NCBI GenBank assembly: GCA_944390525.1
Contig: CALXQH010000020.1
Span: 1 to 45,157 of the forward strand
Reading direction: 5' to 3'
Source of the DNA: an uncultured Clostridia bacterium
GTDB taxonomy: Bacteria; Bacillota; Clostridia; TANB77; CAG-508
Length of the DNA: 45,157 nt
Shown: positions 38,218 through 45,114 of the stretch, in pieces
Layout: each line of letters opens with the position of its first letter
How positions within the stretch are numbered: the first letter of the stretch is position 1
Program-made: the position numbers and the translations under genes
Notes under the pieces: model-generated
The model's database searches: none
Told to the model about the DNA's origin: nothing
The model's input: only the letters and a program-made list of their open reading frames with translations

Positions 38218-38988
38218 TTATTGCAATTTTTGTGTACCATTATTATCTATAATATAATTACTTTTATGTATTAGTTCAGATACTTTAACTATTTCATATC
38301 CTGATTTTTTAATATTTTTTAATAACATATCTAAGCTATCTGCAGTATGTGTAGTTCCATTATGCATTAATATAATACTTCCATTTTCTAATTTACCATT
38401 TAACCTATTCCACATTTCTTCACCTGTTAATCCAGTATAGTCTAGTGTGTCTAAATTCCATTGTATTGGTATATGATTAGCCTCTTTAACAGAACGTATT
38501 ACTGTATTATTATATTCACCATAAGGTGTACGGTAAAGAGTTGTTTTGCTTCCAGTAATTTCTTCTATTTTATTGCAGCATTCATTAACCTCTTTTATAT
38601 TTGCATCACTACTTAAACTGTTTACATGAGGATGAGTATTTGAATGATTCCCAATTTCATGACCTGCATTATAAATTTTTTTAACAGCTTCTGGAAATTT
38701 ACTTGCCCAATCGCCTACAATAAAAAATGTTATTTTCATTTTATTTTCTTCTAAAGTTTTTAATATACTATCTATATCATCTGCATTCCAAGCACAATTT
38801 ATTGTGAGAGCTATTTCTTTATTACTTGTTTCTACACAATAAATAGGAAGTTCTCTTAGATTACTAGAAGTAGTTATTGCCGTTAAATTTCCACTGGTTA
38901 TTGTAAATGCAATTAAAAATAGAACTACTACTGTACCAAATGAAACTAAATATGAATAAATTTTTTGCTTGTTAAAAACAATGAACAT
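38218..38988 (-). CDS. PdaB-like polysaccharide deacetylase (NodB homology, sporulation type)
   Basis: The 256-residue product has an N-terminal membrane anchor or signal (about 12-33) and a NodB-like domain. The metal-binding HxxxH motif appears as GNHSNTH, and YRTPYGEYNN and WNLDTLDYTG are standard. The usual first motif (TFDDGP) is replaced by TINCAWNADDID, as in the PdaB group where the catalytic base region is altered. PdaB proteins are needed for spore cortex or spore maintenance in Bacillus. It acts outside the membrane. Confidence 0.86.
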   Translation of the reverse strand: MFIVFNKQKIYSYLVSFGTVVVLFLIAFTITSGNLTAITTSSNLRELPIYCVETSNKEIALTINCAWNADDIDSILKTLEENKMKITFFIVGDWASKFPEAVKKIYNAGHEIGNHSNTHPHVNSLSSDANIKEVNECCNKIEEITGSKTTLYRTPYGEYNNTVIRSVKEANHIPIQWNLDTLDYTGLTGEEMWNRLNGKLENGSIILMHNGTTHTADSLDMLLKNIKKSGYEIVKVSELIHKSNYIIDNNGTQKLQ

Positions 38989-39052
38989 ACTTTATTACCT
39001 CCAAAATTAGATAATATCAGTATATTCATTTTTTGATTTGTTTATGATTATA

Positions 39053-39856
39053 TTATTTAATTACATATGTATTTTCTTCTTCAACTAATTTTGCTTGTAT
39101 TTTTTTTCCTATTAATTTGCTAGCAACTTCATTAAATTTATATTCTGTTTCTGTAAAATAGACTTCTAATTGTTTTTTATTATCTATAGAATTTAATTTA
39201 AATTCATTTAATATTTGTTTGGTTTTTATTGCAACAAATTTTCCTATATTTATAATTTCTACCTTTCTTCCAATTTGTTTTTTTATTGTTTTAGTTAGTA
39301 AAGGATAATGTGTACATCCTAAAATTAAAGTTTGTATTTTATTAAATGGTTTTAAATATTCTTTTACTGCTAAAGTTGCTATTTTATTTTCATTCCAACC
39401 TTCTTCAACCATAGGAGCTAATAATGGGCAAGCTATGCTTTGTACTTTAGCATCAGGAATTTTATTTAATATTGCTTTTTCCCATCCTTTACTGCGTATG
39501 GTTCCTGCTGTAGCAATTACACCTATATTTTTTTTATTTGTTTTATTTATGTATTCTACTGTTGGTCTTATTACTCCTATAATAGGTATGTTGTATAAAT
39601 TTTTAATAAAGTCCAATGCTTGACTTGTAGCAGTTCCACAAGCAATTATTATTAATTTTACATCTTTTTTTATTAAAAATTCTATTCCATTTTTAGTTAA
39701 TTCTATAATACTTTCTTTTGTTTTACTTCCATATGGAAATCTTTTTGTATCTCCTAGATAAATAAAACTTTCTGTTGGAAGTTTTTCCATTATTTCTTTT
39801 AAAACTGTCATTCCTCCAACACCAGAATCAAATACACCAATAGGTCTATTGTCCAT
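39053..39856 (-). CDS. murI: Glutamate racemase
   Basis: The 267-residue product makes D-glutamate for peptidoglycan. It shows IGVFDSGVGGMTVLKEI, YLGDTKRFPYGSK and the two catalytic cysteines in IIACGTATS (about 74) and LILGCTHYPLL (about 183). The length is normal. It is probably a single gene, 64 bases upstream of the PdaB-like gene on the same strand. Confidence 0.96.
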   Translation of the reverse strand: MDNRPIGVFDSGVGGMTVLKEIMEKLPTESFIYLGDTKRFPYGSKTKESIIELTKNGIEFLIKKDVKLIIIACGTATSQALDFIKNLYNIPIIGVIRPTVEYINKTNKKNIGVIATAGTIRSKGWEKAILNKIPDAKVQSIACPLLAPMVEEGWNENKIATLAVKEYLKPFNKIQTLILGCTHYPLLTKTIKKQIGRKVEIINIGKFVAIKTKQILNEFKLNSIDNKKQLEVYFTETEYKFNEVASKLIGKKIQAKLVEEENTYVIK

Positions 39857-39948
39857 TTTTTATTCTCCCATATTTTTTGTTTTAATTATACTCCTATATT
39901 TTTATTTTTACCATATTTTATTCTATAAAATCTTATTTGTTACTTAGC

Positions 39949-39976
39949 ACATTTTGTCGAATTTTTTCATAAGATA
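39949..39976 (+). promoter_or_regulatory. Possible sigma-K promoter
   Basis: AC at 39949-39950, 17 bases, then CATAAGATA at 39968-39976, fits the Bacillus sigma-K pattern AC-N16/17-CATANNNTA. It is upstream of the Cys-rich protein gene. Confidence 0.5.
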
Positions 39977-40005
39977 TATAAAAAAAGAAAGGAGCATAAA
40001 TTATT

Positions 40006-40482
40006 ATGGAATATGAAAAAAGTGTATGTCCAGTTTTAAATGTAGATGGTGCTATTGCTACAGGAAGACAATATGATATAGATATTACTCTTCCAGAAGA
40101 TAATAGATCTGTTATTTACGGTGTTATAAAAGATTGTTATCAAGACCCTATAGCTAATGCTGTTGTGAAATTAGTAGAAGTATCTTGTGAATGTGGCAAA
40201 GAAGAAAGAAAACCAGTTTCTCATACTTTTACAGATAAAAATGGAGAATTTGTATTTGGACCTTTATGTGCTAATCGCTTATATGAAATTCAAATATGGG
40301 TAGATAAAGTAAAGCATTGTAAAGTATGTACTTCTTGCAAACATGAAGGAAAATGCTTAAAAGGTGTTAATCTTGATTGCCCTCCATGTCTAGAAAAACC
40401 TTCTAATGAAGATTGCAATAAAAATTGTGATAAAGACTGTGATAAACATCAATGTAAACCTTGCTGTAGACCTTGCAAATAG
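40006..40482 (+). CDS. Cysteine-rich protein with carboxypeptidase-regulatory-like (CnaB-type) domain, possible spore coat protein
   Basis: In the 158-residue product, residues 30-105 form a CnaB/carboxypeptidase-regulatory-like beta sandwich (SVIYGVIKDCYQDPIANAVV ... HTFTDKNGEFVFGPL). The C-terminal 50 residues carry over a dozen cysteines in Cys-x-x-Cys and Cys-x3-Cys patterns (e.g. CNKNCDKDCDKHQ). There is no signal peptide, which fits mother-cell synthesis and coat assembly by disulphide or metal cross-links. AAAGGAG lies 11 bases before ATG. The possible sigma-K promoter supports this role; the function remains inferred. Confidence 0.7.
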   Translation: MEYEKSVCPVLNVDGAIATGRQYDIDITLPEDNRSVIYGVIKDCYQDPIANAVVKLVEVSCECGKEERKPVSHTFTDKNGEFVFGPLCANRLYEIQIWVDKVKHCKVCTSCKHEGKCLKGVNLDCPPCLEKPSNEDCNKNCDKDCDKHQCKPCCRPCK

Positions 40483-40494
40483 GTATTTAAAATA

Positions 40495-40533
40495 AAAATT
40501 GACATCAAAAGATTTTCTTTTGATGTCAATTTT
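40495..40533. terminator. Strong bidirectional terminator
   Basis: AAAATTGACATCAAAAGA pairs perfectly with TCTTTTGATGTCAATTTT. It separates the convergent Cys-rich gene and the small 45-residue gene. Confidence 0.9.
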
Positions 40534-40536
40534 AAA

Positions 40537-40674
40537 TTAAATTCCCATTTTTCTTGCTAACTTTTTTCCTTTTTTCATTATCATTTTTTTACTTTGATCC
40601 ATAGTATCTGAGTACATCATTGCAACTCCAGCTGTTACTATTCCGCCTATTATCATACCTTTTACAAAACTCAT
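40537..40674 (-). CDS. 45-residue membrane-associated protein
   Basis: The product is 45 codons plus stop. Its hydrophobic N-terminus has Gly-rich helix packing (MSFVKGMIIGGIVTAGVAMM), and a Lys/Met-rich amphipathic tail follows (SKKMIMKKGKKLARKMGI). It is similar in shape to YtxH-like or DUF3918-type small proteins. AGGAGGATAAAT precedes ATG. It lies 24 bases after the TSUP half-permease and shares its direction and terminator. Confidence 0.7.
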   Translation of the reverse strand: MSFVKGMIIGGIVTAGVAMMYSDTMDQSKKMIMKKGKKLARKMGI

Positions 40675-40698
40675 ATTTATCCTCCTTTTGCTTATATT

Positions 40699-41088
40699 TT
40701 ATCTATTTTTATTATGTCTTATTTTTTCTTTTATATGCATTTTATACCATGAATATATTTCATAAATTGCTATTATTAATAAAAAAACGCCAAATAATTT
40801 TTTTAATAAATTGACGTTCATTTTACTGCTAATACTTGAACTTATAGCAGAACCTATAATTCCAAATATTACAATAACTAAAGAATCTTTCCAGTTTATG
40901 TTTTTATTTTTTATGCCAACAATTATTGCTGTTATTGCTGTAGGTATAAAAAAAATTAAATTAATTGCTTGTGCTATATTTTGTTCAAATTTTAGTAGAA
41001 TAGAAAGAAGTAGAATTAATATTGTTCCTCCTCCCATTCCTATTCCACTAAAAATTCCTGAAATAAAACCTATTAGTATTTCAAACAT
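40699..41088 (-). CDS. Half-size TSUP (TauE/SafE-like) permease, second half
   Basis: The 129-residue product has about four transmembrane helices: IGFISGIFSGIGMGGGTILILLLS, then AINLIFFIPTAITAIIVG, IVIFGIIGSAISSS and LLKKLFGVFLLIIAIYE. The FSGIGMGGGTILILLL repeat is the TSUP signature normally found twice in a protein of about 250 residues. Here each repeat is a separate gene. The partner half is just upstream (41110-41476), 21 bases away. TSUP proteins export or import sulphur or organic anions; the substrate is unknown. AGGAAAG precedes ATG. Confidence 0.82.
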   Translation of the reverse strand: MFEILIGFISGIFSGIGMGGGTILILLLSILLKFEQNIAQAINLIFFIPTAITAIIVGIKNKNINWKDSLVIVIFGIIGSAISSSISSKMNVNLLKKLFGVFLLIIAIYEIYSWYKMHIKEKIRHNKNR

Positions 41089-41109
41089 TTTTATTCTTTC
41101 CTATTTAAA

Positions 41110-41476
41110 TTAAAATAACATATTATATCCTGCATATATTAAAAAAACAGCAAATATAATTTTTAAATACTTTTCTGGTAGTCTATTTAATAATTTAGCT
41201 CCTGTAAAACTTCCGCATAATTCCACCTATTGCGCATAATATTCCAGTATGCCAATTAATCAAATTATTTTGACTATAAAAAATTGTACTAGTAATTACC
41301 ATTGGCAAAATGCAAAAGATAGTTGTTGCTCTAGCTTTTTTGGCTTTCATTTTTAGCATATATATAAAAGCTGGCAATAAAATTAAACCTCCTCCTGAAG
41401 TAAAAAGGCCACAAATAACGCCTGCACTAAAGCCTACTAATATTTTTTTAATTGTATTATTTGTAATATTTTTCAT
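41110..41476 (-). pseudogene. Half-size TSUP permease, first half, interrupted by one extra base
   Basis: The reading frame from ATG 41476 (weak SD) covers FSAGVICGLFTSGGGLILLPAF and two further helices, then goes AIGGIMRKFYRS and stops early (93 codons). Skipping one C at 41215 restores GGIMGSFTGAKLLNRLPEKY ... AVFLIYAGYNMLF, ending at 41110 (about 121 residues). That matches the length and last helix of the sister gene. The extra base makes CGG AAG, the same context as in recD2. Without the correction the last helix is lost. It may be an error, a decayed gene or +1 recoding. Confidence 0.8.
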
Positions 41477-41505
41477 TTGTATTATTGTGTACTTTTATAC
41501 AATTT

Positions 41506-41733
41506 TTATACTTTGTTCTGCTTTATCTTTTGAATTTCTTTTTCTGCTATTTGTGTTAAAATTAAATCACATTTAAGCATTTGAGTAATAATATGATTTT
41601 TTAATTCTTCTTCTTTTATTCTATCTGTTGCATCTAAAAATTTTTGTAGTTGTCTTAAATAACTTTTATTTTTTTCTTTCCAGTCTCTACTACTTGATGT
41701 TTCATTTTTTGAAAATTTTTCTTTAGATTTCAT
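41506..41733 (-). CDS. Small helical protein, function unknown
   Basis: The 75-residue protein is all helical and rich in Lys, Glu and Gln, without membrane segment: KSKEKFSKN, then RDWKEKNKSYLRQLQKFLDA ... LKNHIITQMLKCDLILTQIAEKE. AGAGGTGTTTT precedes ATG. It sits 30 bases upstream of the TSUP pair. It resembles a small coiled-coil or four-helix accessory, but I cannot assign it. Confidence 0.6.
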   Translation of the reverse strand: MKSKEKFSKNETSSSRDWKEKNKSYLRQLQKFLDATDRIKEEELKNHIITQMLKCDLILTQIAEKEIQKIKQNKV

Positions 41734-41902
41734 AAAACACCTCTTTTATTTTTGTATTACTTTTAAATATATTTTTATTACTTTTATCGTTATGTTTCTT
41801 TCTTAATATGTAATTTTAATATATCTCGTGGTAAAATACAAGTATAATACAAAATGCGACAAAATTCCCTAAGCAAAATTTAACAGAAAGGTTGAAATTT
41901 GA

Positions 41903-42118
41903 ATGATTAAAATAAAATTATCTGATTTACTTGGAAAACATAAGATGACTCAGAAAGCTTTAGCTGATATTACTTGTATTAGACCTGCAACAATTTCTAA
42001 AATGTATTATGAGGAAACAAAAAGAATAGATATCAAACAATTAAATAATATTTGTAAGGCTTTTAATTGTGAGATTTCTGATTTATTAGAATACATTCCA
42101 GATACAAAGGATAAATAG
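41903..42118 (+). CDS. Cro/C1-type HTH regulator
   Basis: The 71-residue product starts MIKIKLSDLLGKHKMT. The helix-turn-helix is TQKALADITCIRPATISKMY, followed by the typical KRIDIKQLNNICKAFNCEISDLLEY. This is the minimal small Cro-like family (YozG-like). AAAGG precedes ATG at about 11 bases. It is plus-strand, convergent with nifS and separated by a terminator. It is the intact counterpart of the broken XRE gene at 748, though not a close copy. Confidence 0.85.
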   Translation: MIKIKLSDLLGKHKMTQKALADITCIRPATISKMYYEETKRIDIKQLNNICKAFNCEISDLLEYIPDTKDK

Positions 42119-42159
42119 TTTTAGTTTATTTTTACCAATAAGTTTAGATAGATTATATC

Positions 42160-42189
42160 AAAAGATACTAGTTTTTACTAGTATCTTTT
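42160..42189. terminator. Bidirectional terminator between the Cro-like gene and the cysteine desulfurase
   Basis: AAAAGATACTAG pairs perfectly with CTAGTATCTTTT around TTTTTA. Confidence 0.88.
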
Positions 42190-42205
42190 ATATTTTTATT
42201 AAATT

Positions 42206-43339
42206 TTATTTTTTTAAGATAAATTCTCTTAAATTATCTATTAAAAATTGTACATCTTCTTTGGTATTATCTTTTCCAAAAGTAATTCTTAATGTTCCTT
42301 CTGCTAAATTTTCTGAAAGCCCTATTGCCATTAATACATGTGATGGCATAGGATTTCCAGTACTGCAAGCGGAGCCTGCTGAAGCACATATACCTTTTTC
42401 ATCTAATTTAAATAACAATTCTTGTGCATTTACGTTTTTAAACGATATATTTGCATTTCCAGGCAATCTATTATATCTATCGCCATTTAGTTTTATATTT
42501 GGAATATTCTTTTCTAGTTCTTCAATATAAAAGTCTCTTAAATTTTTTAAATGTTCATTATAGCTATCAAAATTTTTATAAATTTCATCTATAGCTTTTC
42601 CTATGGCTACAATTCCTGCTACATTTTCTGTTCCAGCACGTTTATCCTTTTCTTGATGCCCTCCATCTTGTATCTTTTCAAAATTTATTCCTTCTTTTAC
42701 ATACAAAGCTCCTATACCTTTTGGAGCATAAAATTTATGTCCTGACATAGATAAACTATCTATCATTAGTTCTTCAACATTTATTTTTACATTTCCTACT
42801 GCTTGAACCGCATCTGTATGAAATATAATATTATTTTTATGTGCAATTTCAGCGATTTGTTTAATTGGTTGTATTGTTCCTATTTCATTATTAGCAAACA
42901 TTATAGAAATTAAAATTGTATTTGAATTTATTGAATTCATTAATTGAACTAAATCTACTATTCCATTATTATCAACATCTAAATATGTTACTTCAAATCC
43001 TTGTTTTTCTAATGTCTTGCAAGTATTTAATACAGCATGATGTTCTATTTTACTTGTTATAATATGATTTCCTTTATTTTTATTAGCATATGCAATTCCT
43101 TTTATGGCTAAATTATCACTTTCACTTCCGCAGGAAGTAAAATATATTTCCTGTTGCTTAGCTCCTATATTTTTTGCAATGTTCTTTCTAGCATTTTCAA
43201 CAGCTCTTTTTGCTTGTCTTCCCAAAGTATAGATTGAAGAAGCATTTCCATATTGTATTTCATAATATGGTAGCATTTCTTGCAATACTATATTACTAAC
43301 AGGAGTGGTTGCAGCATGATCAAAATATCGTATTTTCAT
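42206..43339 (-). CDS. Cysteine desulfurase (NifS/IscS-like)
   Basis: The 377-residue PLP enzyme removes sulphur from cysteine for Fe-S clusters and thiolation. It shows YFDHAATTPVS, FTSCGSESDNLAIKG, HHAVLNTC, HTDAVQAVGN, the PLP lysine in SMSGHKFYAPKGIG and the active-site cysteine loop in ASAGSACSTG. SD AAAAGAGG precedes ATG. No iscU, thiI or mnmA lies next to it, so its partner cannot be told here; NifS, IscS and MnmA-associated types are all possible. Confidence 0.93.
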   Translation of the reverse strand: MKIRYFDHAATTPVSNIVLQEMLPYYEIQYGNASSIYTLGRQAKRAVENARKNIAKNIGAKQQEIYFTSCGSESDNLAIKGIAYANKNKGNHIITSKIEHHAVLNTCKTLEKQGFEVTYLDVDNNGIVDLVQLMNSINSNTILISIMFANNEIGTIQPIKQIAEIAHKNNIIFHTDAVQAVGNVKINVEELMIDSLSMSGHKFYAPKGIGALYVKEGINFEKIQDGGHQEKDKRAGTENVAGIVAIGKAIDEIYKNFDSYNEHLKNLRDFYIEELEKNIPNIKLNGDRYNRLPGNANISFKNVNAQELLFKLDEKGICASAGSACSTGNPMPSHVLMAIGLSENLAEGTLRITFGKDNTKEDVQFLIDNLREFILKK

Positions 43340-43440
43340 TTTTTATACCTCTTTTATTTACATTTAATATTTATTTTATTATATGTTATTTTTTTGAGAT
43401 TATTTACTAATTTTTATTGTAATTCATATATTTAACAAGA

Positions 43441-43472
43441 AAAAAATTCTCAGTTTTATTTGAGAATTTTTT
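43441..43472. terminator. Bidirectional terminator after the 43481 gene
   Basis: AAAAAATTCTCA pairs perfectly with TGAGAATTTTTT around an 8-base loop. It lies just after the 43481 gene stop, and a T-run follows on the minus strand. Confidence 0.85.
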
Positions 43473-43480
43473 ATTTAAAT

Positions 43481-43831
43481 TTATTTTATGTTTTTATTAT
43501 TTTGCTGGCTCCATCTTGTTACTCTAATATTCTGATAAGCTTGTAGTACTTCAGCATATTTTCTATATTCATCTTCCCACACTATTGAAGGTATTTTATC
43601 ATATGCTTCAAAAACTTTTTCTGCTTCTGATAAAAATATAATTTGCTCTTGTGGACTCATTAATTTATATCTTTTTGAAAATTTATACAATTTATCTAAC
43701 ATATCATTAGCTTGTATAAATCCCCAAAAATCTTTAATTTTTATTCCTGCCATTCTAATTTGTAAAACTGCTGTTACGATTAATGCAAATATAATAAATA
43801 ATAGCAATATTATAACCGTTACTGCTTCCAT
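43481..43831 (-). CDS. Membrane-anchored protein of unknown function
   Basis: The 116-residue product has one strong N-terminal transmembrane helix (about 4-26), then a soluble helical domain with conserved-looking Trp/Tyr (IKDFWGFIQANDMLDKLYKF ... EQIIFLSEAEKVFEAYDK). The type is common in Clostridia, with no function known to me. It has its own promoter and terminator. SD AAAAAGGAGC is near ATG. It separates the DGR remnant from the cysteine desulfurase. Confidence 0.7.
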   Translation of the reverse strand: MEAVTVIILLLFIIFALIVTAVLQIRMAGIKIKDFWGFIQANDMLDKLYKFSKRYKLMSPQEQIIFLSEAEKVFEAYDKIPSIVWEDEYRKYAEVLQAYQNIRVTRWSQQNNKNIK

Positions 43832-43866
43832 TTATTTGCTCCTTTTTATTTTGAATACATACTTAA

Positions 43867-43895
43867 TATATACCATAACTTATTGTGTTTGTCTA
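43867..43895 (-). promoter_or_regulatory. Sigma-A promoter of the 43481 gene
   Basis: On the minus strand, TAGACA (43895-43890), a 17-base spacer and TATATA (43872-43867). Confidence 0.65.
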
Positions 43896-43924
43896 GTATA
43901 AAAAGTTAATATTTTATTTTTGTT

Positions 43925-43958
43925 GAGTATTTCTATGCTATAAGTGTAATAAATACTC
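43925..43958. repeat. Inverted repeat downstream of the RT remnant
   Basis: GAGTATTT and AAATACTC are perfect 8-base arms with an 18-base loop. There is no U-tract on the minus strand, so it is not a clear terminator. Confidence 0.35.
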
Positions 43959-44014
43959 TATTACTTACAATTAATTAGTTATCTATTATTGTCATTACCT
44001 CTACCGTTATTTTT

Positions 44015-44585
44015 TTAATAAAATTTATTTTTGTCTTTATTAAATTCTATAGTTTTCTTCACTTCCTCTGGTAATAAATCAGCATATTGTGATATAAGTT
44101 TTCTGCAGTTATAATTTTTTAAACTTCCTATTTGTGAATTTGTTTTAGCTAAAAGACTATTAGTTCCTTCGTATTTTATATCTTTTGCTTTCTGCCATAT
44201 TCTCATTGCCACTTGTCTATTCGGCTTAAAGAAATTTCCTTAAAAGCTGTAATGCATAATCGTTGCCTCTTCCCTTTCTGCACGAACAACAACCGTCTAC
44301 AAGTTTTTCTTCTAATATATCTTGTACTTCTCTCATATAAAAATGCTGTACAACCCTATCGCTAAATTGTGCTGCATAAATTTCTCTTAAGGCTGGGTCA
44401 GTAATTACATAACAATTTGATGCTTCTGGATTATAATTACGATTATTTAATTTGTCTAATGTTTTTAATAAGTTTTGGCATAGTTCCTCATTAGTAAAAT
44501 TATATGTTCCATATTTCTTTTTCTTATTTTTCAAACATAATCTATATTCTTCATATAATACTTCAAATGTTAGTTTTTCTTCCAT
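44015..44585 (-). pseudogene. DGR-type reverse transcriptase with deleted catalytic core
   Basis: ATG 44585 has AGGG 7 bases upstream and opens a 119-codon frame. Its end matches the N-terminal part of DGR/group-II-like RTs: NCYVITDPALREIYAAQFSDRVVQHF and the block GCCSCRKGRGNDYAL. It then stops at TAA (44226-44228). In the next frame, KPNRQVAMRIWQKAKDIKYEG ... TNSQIGSLKNYNCRKLI runs to 44015, matching the RT thumb/C-terminus. The palm with the YxDD catalytic motif, roughly 150-200 residues, is missing between them. The RT is therefore inactive in this copy. Confidence 0.78.
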
Positions 44586-44600
44586 ATTATTCCCTATTTT

Positions 44601-44638
44601 AAAAAATGCTTCTTCCTGTTTTGGAAAAAGCATTTTTT
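44601..44638 (-). terminator. Hairpin between template-repeat-like block and RT
   Basis: AAAAAATGCTTCTTCC pairs with GGAAAAAGCATTTTTT with one mismatch, and a T-run follows on the minus strand. It could end a short template RNA or attenuate RT expression. An apparent upstream RT start (44633) lies inside it and is rejected. Confidence 0.6.
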
Positions 44639-44654
44639 TATTAATATAATGAAA

Positions 44655-44779
44655 CTCTCACTCAAACGCACATAGTTGTTGTTATTTACATTGTTGTTAT
44701 TCATGTACCCATTATTAAAGTTTGCGTTCCACGCGTTGTTTGTATTGTTCTGCGACGACGACCAACACCAGTCAGAAAC
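44655..44779 (-). repeat. Template-repeat-like block of a diversity-generating retroelement
   Basis: On the minus strand this block has no gene start and is preceded by a stop (44780-44782). Its translation reads VSDWCWSSSQNNTNNAWNANF, then NNGYMNNNNVNNNNYVR. The Asn-codon (AAC/AAT) richness and the WSSS...NAWN...NFNNG...NNNNYVR pattern are what DGR template repeats give when translated. It lies about 70 bases upstream of the RT start, the canonical TR position. It is more GC-rich in its first part (TCGTCGTCGCAG) than the surroundings. No variable-repeat copy is present in the window. Confidence 0.75.
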
Positions 44780-44909
44780 CTAACAGATACAATGGGCAAT
44801 AAGATTTCTATATTGTTCTAACTTTTGAGAATACCAATTTCTGGTGGAACAATCACTTTCATTATATTAAATATCTCTTATTTAAATAACAAAAGTTTGC
44901 TAATCTTAC

Positions 44910-45092
44910 CTATTGGCGGATATAGCTTCTTCTAGTAATTTTATCATTAATAAAAATAGATAAATCGTCTAGTTTTATATGTAACGGCGCTTGTCTATTT
45001 CTTTTATATATTTCTTGATTTATATTTTTAGTTGCAGTATCAATTTTTGTCTGTGTCCAATGATTTTTCTTAATTTTCTTCTGCTCTTCCAT
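44910..45092 (-). CDS. Small basic protein upstream of the template repeat, function unknown
   Basis: The 60-residue product is Lys/Arg/Ile-rich (MEEQKKIKKNHWTQTKIDTA ... SIFINDKITRRSYIRQ). AAGGAAAA lies 7 bases before ATG, so it is probably translated. In DGRs the gene between target and template repeat usually encodes an accessory protein (Avd); this one is half of Avd length and I see no clear similarity. It may be a truncated accessory gene or unrelated. The hairpin at 45115 lies just upstream. Confidence 0.5.
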   Translation of the reverse strand: MEEQKKIKKNHWTQTKIDTATKNINQEIYKRNRQAPLHIKLDDLSIFINDKITRRSYIRQ

Positions 45093-45114
45093 ATAAATTT
45101 TCCTTACTTATACT

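Noticed and set aside
43984..44014. Read-through extension of the RT remnant (KNNGRGNDNNR)
   Set aside because: It is short, low-complexity and beyond a TAA stop, and I found nothing that supports its translation.
44586..44633. Earlier start for the RT frame (MLFPKQEEAFFK)
   Set aside because: It lies inside the hairpin at 44601-44638, has no SD and adds no RT similarity; ATG 44585 has AGGG upstream.
44452..44649. Plus-strand open frame opposite the RT
   Set aside because: It is a shadow of the RT frame, with no SD and no recognisable domain.
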